This document shows positions 1 to 12,300 of a stretch of 64,000 nt of DNA, piece after piece. A program made the position numbers and the translations under genes. Within the stretch, counting starts at the first letter, position 1. Each line of letters opens with the position of its first letter. This DNA is from Linyphia triangularis (taxonomy: Eukaryota; Arthropoda; Arachnida; Araneae; Linyphiidae): positions 58,416,487 through 58,480,486 of the forward strand of contig OZ021727.1 in the NCBI GenBank assembly GCA_963978545.1, given 5' to 3'. Below the pieces are notes generated by a model that saw only the letters and a list, made by a program, of their open reading frames with translations, made no database searches and was not told the origin of the DNA.

Positions 1-372
1 AAGGTTTTTTTTTAATTGTTTCTCGACAAAGGAGGGGCTTCTAATATTAAGGCCTAACGTAGCAATTAGTTTTTAGTGTGTGAAGCGACCTTACACTTAC
101 GCAGCAATGAACCTTTCATCGAGCAAAGCGAGCTCATGTTTGCATAGCAATGAACCTTTCAACGAGTTAAATAAGCCTGTGCTTATGTGTCAATGACTTT
201 TTCAATGACAAAGCGAGCTTGATTTTGCGTTGCGATGAACCTTCCTGCGAGCGAAGCGCCGGAAATTGGGGTCTATACACCAATGACAGATTTCTGCAAT
301 GCATGGCCTCACAGCTGGCTAAAATAATGCACATGGTAACATTTCGTGATGAAGCACGGGTATTTAGCTAGT
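1..372 (+). mobile_element. Helitron 3' end (non-autonomous), 5' part outside window
   Basis: The block ends in CTAGT (368-372) followed by a host T, as expected for Helitron insertion between A and T. It contains the family's AATGAACCTTTCA / GCGAAGCGAGC-type sub-repeats and a weak hairpin (TTCGTGATGAA) about 16 bases before the end. The same 3' block recurs at about 45340-45706 and 36160-36523. It carries no ORF and probably lies in the last visible intron of MED27. Confidence 0.7.
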
Positions 373-3300
373 TATTAAAATAAGAGGGCAAAACTTTTAA
401 TTTAAATGTCTGTTCAGAATTTAGTAGAAAACTGTTTAGAATGTTGAAATGTTAGTGTCAAATTCAGAAGTGGATCTTCTTGCATCATGATTCTGTTTCA
501 ACACTTAATTCAATGAGCCTATTTCCCCAAATCTAATTTATTGTATGTAGTTTCTAAAAACTTGTATGAAGATGCATAGCATCGTCATCCAAAAATTGCT
601 TTATTAGAACTTGAAGAATAATAAATAAGGCCATACAATGTTCTTCCACTCAGAAATCTCCCATTTTTCAAAAACTTCACTAAATCTATTAATATGTTCA
701 ATTTGAATTGTTAAATACTATAATGGTAATGTTTCAATCAAAACTATAAGAACATAGCCCTTTTTATAGATTTAACATTTCACATTGAAAAGACATTTTC
801 TGAGAAAATCTACTAACTGTTTGTGAAAAGAAATGTTAGTCATAATTGAGAAAGTTATGCAAACTCAAACTAAAGCATTTCAAACAAAGGGTAATGAAAT
901 CAAGAATTAAATTTACACACCATTTTCTTAATTTATATTATAAACCATATAAATTTAAGTTTCTTAATAAAATAATTTGCTTTTTTAAAGAAAATATTGA
1001 TGAGCAAGCTACTTACCTTTTGAAACACTAAGTAACGTGATGGAGACCACATATCAAGCTACAGGGAAAAAAAAAAGTAACTTATTAATTAAAAAACATA
1101 TGTATAAGAGAATGTAATTCAAGTGATATTTTTGATATTGTAGAAAATATAGACTTATGACATAGTAAGTACTCAAGTATGAAATATGCTAGATATAAGA
1201 GTTTGTTGAAAAAGGTCTTCAAATTACCAAAACATCAGCTTCGTGAAAATTTACTAGGCATCGTTTAAACAAATGGAGAAAAGTTACTTTTGTGATTTAT
1301 AAGCCAATTTACAAAAATGTGTTCATAAAATTATTTACATATTAGCATATTTGGATTTAGAGCAATAACAGGACATACATTACAATTTGAATAAATTATT
1401 TATTCTGAAAATAGTGTAATTTTGTGTGTGCATATTTAGTGATAGTCAATCTGTCCCTAAACTACAGATCTAATGTTTCATTATTTGGGTCACAGTATTT
1501 GTTGAAGTGTTGCTGCAAAACATGTGATTTTTAACCAGGTATAACACTTATAATAAAATCTCATTTAATAAAATATGAAAGACAACTGACTTTTTTATTA
1601 GACTTTAAAAAGTTTTTTGAGTTAGACTATAAAAATATTAAAAAAGTAATAAAAGAAAACCTAATTATTTTACCTCCAAATTTAGTTAATGAGCTTTTAT
1701 TACTGGTATTATATCTGGTAAAATATTTCACAGATTTTAAAGTAATACTTCAGCAGAAATTGTGATCCCAAAAAGAAGCATTAGGAAGTTATTAGGTCTA
1801 TAGGGTGGAGATATGCTGACGATTTCTATTAGCAGAATAATACCTGTTTCCAAATGATCTTCAAGTATCATTGTAAATATATCAAGACACAATTTATTAT
1901 TAAAATAGTGATCTTAAAAATTATTTCAAAGGGAGTTAGTTATAGTTTAACATATTAAAGGAAACCTTGTGCAAGACATTTCTTTTATTAGAATCATTTT
2001 ATGTAACCATCATATTTAGAAGAGCTGGTAAAATGTTTTAAGCTACACATAAGCTACAAATATCTTGATTTCTTTTCAAATGAGAATTCTTTCACACTTG
2101 CTTCTTTTTTGAATAATTTAGAAAATTCTCCTGCACTTTCTAAATTGTTCTGATTATCTTGTAACAAACAGTTCAGATAACTTACGATTTTTTCTTCTTC
2201 TGAGAAACTAAGAAAGGAATCAAAAGTTCAGTATTATTTAATTTTTCTTCAAAACATTATTTCAGTTGTTTAATTGAATTTTCAATGAAGTGGAGATCCA
2301 AGATTACTTTCAGAAGAAGTTATTATTGGGTTATTTGTAACTGTTGTTGTTAGGAGTTTTCTAACTCGGAATTCTAATTCTATAAATGTGAATTCCAAAT
2401 AAATGACAGAACTGGAATTTACATTTCAATATCTTGCAACAGTTTTGAAAAACTTATTTTATTTTTATGATCTGTCATCATCCATGGTTTTTGTGAATCA
2501 TAATCTGGCATTTATGATAGTCAAAATGCAGCAATGGGGCACAAAAATACAAAATAGTTTGCTCTAGTAAAAAGTACTCTCCCTATAATGTATAACAGCT
2601 AAGAGAAATTTAAAACTCACATTTAAGTTCACAGATTAAAGTAAAATGAAAAACTATCAAAAAAACAGTATGCTTACTTTATCGTTTTCTCCATAAAAGT
2701 CTTCATTATATCCTTTCACGACCACCCAGTCAATTATCAAACCTCTAAACATTATCAAAGCCTTTAGTGTTCTTGCAACAGACACCTAAATAAAATTAAC
2801 TTTCTTCAGTCTTATACATTCTTACAAGTTAATATAACAATAGCAAAAACAGTAGTTTTTCCTTTAACATTTTTATGCAGGAAAAATATAAGAAATGCAA
2901 AGACGAAAAAAATTTCCAATAAATATACAATAAAAAGAGAATAATATTTTTGAATTACAGAGCCAATCAATGGACAATAGGGTGGTCCAAAAAAGGTCGA
3001 TATTATTTTTTTAAAGATTTTTAAAGGTGCTACCTGCTTAATTTGTTCCTTTTATATAAAAAATAAATATTGTAAAGTTTGAGCCCATAACTTTAATATT
3101 TAAAGATCCCCAAAGTTTTGTGTTGTGGTTTTATTTATACAGTTGAAAGTAACAAAATTCAGGAAAGTATTAAATTTTATTTTGAAGAAATTTCTAGCAT
3201 TTTTCGAGAAAAAAATATTATAAAACAATATAATAATACAACAGTGACATTTAATTAGCAAAGAGTGTATCAGTGGCTTCTAAAGTCTGTTTTTTTCAAT

Positions 3301-6300
3301 CAGGATGAGGCAGGCAGTGTTCTATCACACATGTAGCAAAAATTGTAGTTGATTCCCATTGTGTGTTATTTTCCCCTTAAACTCTTTAATGAATGCTACA
3401 TCTCTTTCAGCCTGATCATTTACTTTAATGGTTTGCACAATTTTTAATGTTTTACAATAATCCTCCTGAGTCTCCCAGATTTCTGGATCTACTTGAAGAA
3501 ATTTATCTGGTGGGCTAGTTCTTTCAAATAACAAAGGTGACTGGTTTGTCACAAAGTCCTCAAATTTTATGTCTGTAAATGTTTTTAGCTTAATGTCAGA
3601 ACACTTTGCAGGATTGTTTCTTCCATTAACTTCTTTGATAGACTTTATCATAATTTTTTCAGGCACTGAGGCACTTGATTGTTGGCTTCTGTTTCAGAAA
3701 GGAGTTTGGATTGTCATTGGCGTAATTTTACTCATATGAACATTCCACTCACAGAGAAAAAATTAAACACCGATCTAATATGTTTGAGCAGCTCATAACT
3801 GAATTTCAGGAACAAGGTGCTGAATTAACAGAACAGTTAACTGTTACAAGACTTAACTGGAAAAGAAAAAGTCCCTGTTATCGCATTTGGAAAGAGTCCA
3901 TTAACTACTTTTAGTGACAAAATTGCCATTAGCAACCGGAGAAAGTAAAGCTAACTGTAGTTTATGCAGCGTCGCAGGATTGGGGCTTAGCCTTCACTGA
4001 CAAAGTATGTGTTTTAACACAACAAGAGTTAATACTGGCCAAAGGAATGGTACCTGTCTCTTACTTGAACAAAAAATAAACAGGGAACTATATTATTTGG
4101 CTTGTCGACACTATATTATGGAGTTGGTTATTGGTACAGATTTTAATAAGTTCCAGACCAGAGCCTTTACCAGTTACCTTTCTTAAAAGATATTCCAGTC
4201 CTACTGGGAGCTCAATGATAAAGAAAAATATAATGCAGAAATTAATAATAGGGAAGTTTGGACTCAAGTGGCTCATATAAAGACCAATAAAATTAGATTT
4301 GATGAAAAATTATTGGATGAAACCCAGTCAAGAGATGATTACCAATAATTTCTCAAACTGATTTTAATATTTCTAGATAAAACCCCTATCATAAGGAATC
4401 AGTTTTATGACACCTGCAGCATTGCATCATTCTCTGATGGATATCAAAAATATTGTACTCTCAATATATGGATGTTTAGTTGTCAGCTCATCATAAGCAA
4501 ATGATGTGTATATTTGCTGTACAAGTATACCTAAAGGCTTGGATGGCAGCTTCTTTACCTCAAAATACACCATACAATTTTAATTTGACAAAATCTGTAT
4601 TGCAGTATAAAAATATTAACAAAGGAGAAAGTTGCATCAGAAAAACTAGCCGATGGTTTTTGTTGTTTGCTGGTCAGAGAATCTTGTAACCTTAGCTCGT
4701 TTTGAAGTCTTGCGATCAGAAACTTTTATTCTATCTAAAGCTCTTTTTGCTATTTTACCTCTCATGAGGTATTAACTGGCCCAGTTGAAAAATTACAGTT
4801 AACATTATATTTCGTAAAATATTTGTTTATACAAAACTTTCATTTTAATTTTCCATTAATTGTAACTACAACCTCATTTGTGTTTAGTTTGCACCTATAA
4901 AAACAACCCTCCTATGGAACAATGGTGTGAACTTCAACTGCATTGAGCTACCTCTGAATATCACTGAAATGTTCTCAAATTTGGTCTGATTTATTTTTTA
5001 CAACATTAGAACAAAATAAGAGGGTAGGACTAAAAAATTTTGATCTTCAATATTTCGGACCACCCTAATGAACAATATGTTGTTTCTGCAAAGTTAAGAT
5101 TAATTTTTAATTAAAATTACTTCGACATATGTGACTTTAAATTTTGGTATTTGATTTATGGACACAGTCAGTGAAGGCAAAGGGGATATACTTGCAAATC
5201 ATGGACTTTAAAACCTAGAAAATTGTAGAGAAAAGTTTTAAATTTAAAAAAAAAGCAGTTCTAGGCATAATTCAGCTTTTACATGATGCATTTGTATGGA
5301 AAATTTAAATATAACTATGAAATTTCATTAGGAAGTTTGAAATTTTTTTTTAGCTGCTTTTGCAAACAATTCTGCAGGTGTGCATAATTTTATTGTTGCT
5401 TATGATATGGATTTATTACCATTAAAACTGTAGAGGATCCATATGGTTTAATAACTTGCATTTGTATATCTGGAAATATTCTAATTAGTTGTGCTGTAGT
5501 ATGATCCACTGTTCTGAAATGAATAAATAAAATTGTTAAAAATTGAAAGACTTTGAAGAGGAAGTTATTGTATTTCATACATAGGTTATGTGATGCATAA
5601 ACAGGAGAAATATATATATATATATTTTACAATTACTTTTTATTACAGACTTATATTCTTTATTTTTTCAACTATTAGTTTATTTTAAGCTTTCATTGTT
5701 TGATAAAAATCTATTTGTATCTAAAAATATCTTAAAAAAATATACCTATAAAGGTTTAAGAGACCTAAAATTTTATTGCAGGATGCTAGACCTGAAAATA
5801 TCTAATCGCCACAGCTCGGTGATGAGGTGACTAAATAAATTAATCAATCGGCCATCTTTCGTTTTTTCCTTCCTTGAATTTTTTTTTTAATTGTTACCAA
5901 ATGTACCAAAATTTCCAAATCAATGAAAATATCCCTTCCCTTTTTTGAAATTTTGTAATCATGTGTGTAGACGCCATTAAAATCCATTAATCCACGATAT
6001 GAATTTATGAGTTGAGGTATCTCGCATGCACTGGAGCAAAAGGAATTCGTCTAAGTGTACGATGTTTGTTAAGTCGAAAATTGATTTATTTACCTTTTTC
6101 TGTGCATTGCCCATTCAACATAGTTATATGCTCCACAGCCTGTGCAATGCAGCGAATGAACAAGATATTATTTAGCATATAAGAGCCAGTGGCTCTTATC
6201 ATGTTGTCTTTTCCCATTTGATATGCTTTTAGTTGGAAATAAACCCCAACCCACCCTTCCCTGGCTGCATCATTAGTCACAAAATATCTGTGATGAAGTG

Positions 6301-9300
6301 GCTGCAAAACTAAAACTGTTTACAGGCCACTGGCTATTACCTGAAAATTTAAATTTTTAGATCTACAGGAAGCCCTTATAAATTGTACTACTACAAAGTA
6401 CCAAATAAATATATAAAAATATATTTTTGGTTTAGAGTGCAAATAAACATAAAATTTCTAACTCGTCAGGTGCACTGCTAACTCCATTTAAAATTATTTT
6501 TGTCTATATTTGTAAAATGAAGAGAAGATCCAGCAATTAGTAAAAGCTGCAACATTATCACAGAAATAAATTTGTTGTAAATGGAATTTTTAGAAGGCTT
6601 TCCGATTAACATGAAATTGAAGTTAGCATGGCAAAAAATTATAAATGTCCTATGATTGATGTAGAAATTTTGTTGGGTTCCTTTGACTCTGAATTCATGC
6701 AATCACATTTAGTATAAAACTTATTTGTTTTTACTTTTTTGTGCTTCCAATAGGTTGGTTCTAGTTTTTTTTGTTTTTTTTTTAAATATATTTTATTATG
6801 TTTTACAGATACTTTTCTCTTTAATGTTTATACTTTAAGGTAAAATTAAAATATAAACTAGTTTGTTTGGTTAAAAATATATTAAAGGTTTCTAAATTAA
6901 AAGGGGAAAAAATGGACAGGAATGAAATTTGGCAAAAAAGCTGTCAATGTTATAAAGAGTATCATACAGGAACCAAAATTTTGTTACTTTTTATTTTTAA
7001 AGAATGCCTCATAGAATTTTGTATATAGTTAGCTTTCAACAGAGAAATGAGGGCATTTCAAGGTGTTTTTGGAAATCAATTACATTAATATATCCAAACT
7101 TTATAGCACAAGTGACTAGTACACTCTAAATTGTTTTCATTTTTTAACAAGAAAATTTTTCGTATTATAACTGGTCAGATTAAGATTTGAGTACTTTTTA
7201 TAGCTTTAATGAATGTACAATCGTTTCACGTATTCTATGTGTTAACTAGTAACCTAACTAAAATAGAAGTATCTACAAAATTATTCATTATGAAATAACA
7301 TAGGTTTTCTTAAATAGAGAATCGAATAAAACGATCGATAAAATAGAGAACGAATAGCAACATTGGTTTTCAAAAAAGAAATAGAATAGGACAGTGGTAA
7401 ATGGGTGCTCTTACGACTTTTTTTTTTAATACCATAAGTAATAATATAAGAAACCTATAAGAAGGGGTTAATGGAAAATGGCAAAAATTGGAGATACTGT
7501 CTTCATGTTGGGGAAGAAGTTGCGGCTCGCATCAACACATTACCAACCCATTATTTACACCACTGCAACTTGATGACCCTTCCTACTTAAAAAGTTAGTA
7601 AAAAACTGTAGTATAAAAGTTAAACTAAAAATAATACTTACTGTGGAGGGACATTCACACCGGTAGGCCTCAAACGAATCTGTTTTGATGGTGTAAGAGG
7701 ATTGAAATGAGCTCGTTTCATTGAGTTTTGGGTAAGCAAACCAGTAGCTTGACTGCTAATATCAACTACCTGAAACAAATGTTTGTTAAACTTCTTCATA
7801 AAAACAATTAATTATATAGCATTGATGTAATTACTAAAGATTAAATTATAATATAGTTGGAATTTCTTCACAGATTTTTGTTTACAATGTTGTTCTACCT
7901 ACACCCCTTGACTCGGACTGTTGGAGTCAGTCCTCAAGGTGGGATAGTAATATTTGTTTAACGGGCAAGAAAGACTTAAACAGAGCAAGATATGTTGAAC
8001 TTTTACATGGGAAAGCATTTTAAATTACAGCATGAGGGGAGATTATATACATAGAGAGCAATACTAGAAGTAATTTAAGAATATCCTATTCTAAAAAAGG
8101 TATATTTTTTTAAATAAAAAAAATGTCCTATGATTTTAAAGTATTCTAAATTAGTTGAATCATATACTGATAATCAAATCTGCCAAAATCTGTTGATAAG
8201 ATTGGTATATCAACAATTATATAATTAATGCACATCAATTTTACCAACCGTTTTTGATGAAGAATAGCCTATTTGGTGCAAAGGAGAAAAAATCATACGA
8301 ACTTATCCTTATTAAAGAGAAAGTTGTCGGAAATAAAAGTTTGTTTATTGGGTTTGACAGAATTAACAATAATTATATACTTCCATTCAATAGGATGTAT
8401 TTCAATTTTTTAACTGCAGAACAGGAGAGTCTTAAATTTATTGTATTTCTCAACATGGTATAAAATTTTTAGAATGAAGTTCAATGGGTACCAGACTTTG
8501 CCCCTGTAACTCATATTATCATGTAAGAAACAAATATCTGTTATTGTTAACAAAATTCTTGTCAATGGTTCCTAGATCACAACACAAAAAATTAATATTT
8601 TCATGAAAGTGGAATTATGCCAGCCTAGCAGTCGGTGAGATCTGAAACTTCCAAAGTGATGAAAAGATGTCTATCCCACTCTTAAATTAAATTAATAAAC
8701 ATAACTATGAACACTGAAATAATACTTACTTTATCAAACCAACGATGCGCTCTTACTAGTTCAGAATATAAAGGTGTCTTCTCGTAACCTGGATCTTGAC
8801 TTAACAAGCCAGAATTTCCTAGGTTCAGCGGTGGATTAGGGGATCCCAAAAGAGTACAGGCTGTCTCTAGTTCCCTAACAAAAAAAAAAAATAAAAAAAA
8901 AATACTTGTAAGATAATTTTCTTAAACTCCTTAAATTGGCGGATAAGATATTGATGAAGAATACATACATATTTTAAAATATTCAGCTAAAATACAATTT
9001 ACAACTCTTTTTTTATAGAAACAAAGGCCTTAGAAAAAGACATCGTAACACCAGTGATAACAAGTAAATATTGTTATGAATTTTTCCACTGAGGCAATGA
9101 TGGCACGGTTTTTACGGTATAAAAATATTTATTCTCTCTTCAGAAAACTCACAAAATTTATTCAAAGGCAACAGTATAATTACTCTCAAGCTTCAACAAA
9201 AACTTCGAATACAGCGATTATACAAGCTCACTCCAATAGGTAAACAAAGCGATTAGCTTTCATCAAAGTCTGAAGTCAATCTGAAAACTTTCCCGATCTA

Positions 9301-12300
9301 CGGTCTTTAAATGCCAGGCGCGTGAGAATATTCGCGAAATTTCTAGCCAATTCGTCGGAAAAGAAACGTCTCGAAATTTCTCGATTGCTTTAGGTGTTGC
9401 CACCTTTTTCTAACCTGTATAATCGCTGTTAAAGAAATAAAATAAGATAAAAATAAATTACAATAGAATTTTAAAATAATACGTCACTATTTACACTATA
9501 TACAGACAATTTGTGCAACAATATTAAGTCTTGAAAAGTTATGTTAAATTTAATTTTAACCATGGATGATTAAAATTAAATTTAAGTGAGCGGATGTGTT
9601 GAGATGAGGATGCACAAATACAGCCCTGGAGTAATTACTACCCGTTGGCACTGGTAAAAAGCTAGCCATGGATACACGCAGGTGCTCTTTGAGTTCTCTT
9701 TCATAAATCGATGCTACAAGGTTATCGTCTAGGTATGGCAGGCAGAAATCCAGACCACGAAGAACTTGATGTATATGCATTTGAAAAGTTTGTCCAGCAT
9801 TTCGAAGGTTGAAGGGCATAGACAAAAATTCGAATAGACCAAAGGGAGTAGTGAGAGCTGTTTTTGCAATGTCGTCAGGGTGAACAGGAATCTGGTGATA
9901 TGCATGGGCCAAGTCAAGAGTAGAGAAAACATGTTCGTTGTCAAATAATTGGGTGACATCTTGAATGTGTGGTAATGGATAGTGATCTGGTGTAGTAACA
10001 GAGTTTAAACAATGGTAGTCACCAAAATGTCTCTCTTCTCTGTTATTCTTTTTTACAATATGCAACGGGCTTGCACATGAGCTCTTTGATAGCTGAATAA
10101 TAACCCTGTTGCATCATGTACTCAAATTCTTGACAAGCAGACAAATTCTTGACCGCAATTAAAGGTGCTTGGATGGTGACAATTTTGGAAAAACATTTCA
10201 TCTCTTGAATCCTGTCTGCCATTGTAGCGAGAGTGTCTAATTTTTTTGAGATGGCAGTCAGAATAGCTTGGGTACTAGATGGAAGCTGCTTTACTCACAA
10301 GGGCTTCAGCATAGCTTCACTTAAATGTGTAGATGCAAGTTCTTTCATCCAGGATAGCAGTTGGGATGGTTTTTAATGTCTGGTATTTCCAGGGGCGGAT
10401 TTAGAGGTCAATCAAGGGGGGTGCAATTATGACCATGAGTGTTTACAGTGGCGGTGATAGTTTGTCAACTTGGGGGACAGGGGGAGGGGTATCATCAAGG
10501 GTTCAATGAAAGATAAAAATTAGAGGATTTAACTACCCTCTTTTGCACCCCATATAAAAAATTACCCCGAAAATGTAATACAAAATAAAATTATAAATAT
10601 TTAGTATTTTTTATTAGAGGAAAGCATTTAAGAGCGCAAAAAAATATCTTATGTAGATCAGGTGAAGTGTAAAAAGTTCAACAACCCTGAAAATTCAACT
10701 TTTTATACAAGTTAATTTACCAATATATTCAACATCATAAATCATTTAATGCAGAAAAAGACGGCAGATCTTTTAACAACTTTAGACAACAATGCAAGTA
10801 CGCAAAACTCTTTATTTATAAGGATTTAATAATTTCCGAAGTTAAATAAGGCTTTTCAACTCAGTTTGGCATCACATTAGTAAATTAAAATATAAGTTAC
10901 ATAAACTTGAGACTATACACTATAACTGTACACTATAATATTTATCATTGTATTCAAATTTGATATGGTATGATTTACTGTTTCCATATTTTTCTTCATT
11001 TAAATGAAAATAGAGAATTTGGCGATATTTTTGGCAATAATTTTTACACGGGATAAGAAAAAACTCCTAAACGGCGAAATTGGTGATGATATTCAATAGA
11101 CATTACTCTGTCCTTTCTTGTGCGAAAAACAGAAAAATATCAATCGTTGATGGACGATGCTCAAGGACAAAGAGCTCTGTGTTAAAGACACTCGTTTTTC
11201 AAATTTTTATGCTTTTATCAGATTTCTACGGGAATTCCGGATGTGGGGACGATTAAAACTCCTTAAGAGGCATTAGATTCTTGATTTCACCCTTATGTAA
11301 ATGCACAACCTTAAAGGTCCCATGGCTACCACTAACCCGTACACCAAATTTGAATACTGTACGTCAATTCGTTTAGGAGTTATGCTTACCACATAGACAT
11401 TTTAACTAGACTACTTTTTTAGAATCAAGATGTTTTAAAACATAAGAAAATGGTAAGGGGGGGGGGGGGGGAAGGGGATCGATTTTTTTTTACTGACTGC
11501 TGTACACTTTCATTGCCCTATGTAAACATATGGGTAATTGAAAGTAAAAGCGTGTTTGACTATGATTCTCAATATTTTGAAAAGAAGTACATAACAACAT
11601 GGAACTCACTTTAAACTGTTACGAATAAATGACTTTTTTGTAATTTAAGAAAGTAATTTTGTTGACATTGTTAAAGGGTTTTTATGATTTTGCATATGAA
11701 AGGGTGCAGATACAATGCTTATTCCAGCAAAATCAGTTAATTTTTATAAGAATGAAATACTTCGAATCATTCGGACAAAAATGAAATATTTAAACATTTT
11801 TCGGGGAAAAAAAAACATAAACAAATATTGTTAATGAAATATCACATTTTGTGAAATAAGAAATAAAAAAAAAAAAAAAAAAAAAATCTTATTAAGGTTT
11901 AGTTACCTTAACATTACACATATTGATTCACTAAGACTGCTTTAACTAAATTAATATATATTTCAACTTTAGAGTAAAAAAAAAAGAGTGAGTGCTCTGA
12001 CCTCAATGTATATGTACAGTTTTTTAATAAAAAAATTATTTTCGAATACATGATAGTTTTTATTATGGCTCTCCCAAGATTTTTTTCTTTATTATTTATC
12101 ATGTGTAAACTTTCTTTTCTTTTTATTGGTTAAATACGCATCAACAATATTAGTATCAAAATCTACAAAGATTTTCTATATTAATCCAGAATAAATTTCT
12201 TTTAAAATTTTATTATAATTCTGACTTGGTTAGAAGATTGCTAATACCAAACGGTATGTGTGCTTTATTTATGACAGCATCGAAAGTTTTTTATGTGAAG

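Larger units (their letters stand above)
2979..5066. mobile_element. TIR DNA transposon, defective, in MED27 intron 4
   Basis: The element is bounded by AGGGTGGTCC at 2979-2988 and its exact inverse GGACCACCCT at 5057-5066, with weaker similarity running further inward. The flanks AATGGACAAT (2969-2978) and AATGAACAAT (5067-5076) match at 9 of 10 bases and look like an aged target-site duplication. The interior holds decayed coding sequence on both strands (see the two pseudogene entries). The superfamily is undetermined: a 9-10 bp duplication would fit Mutator-like elements, but I cannot confirm that. Confidence 0.7.
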
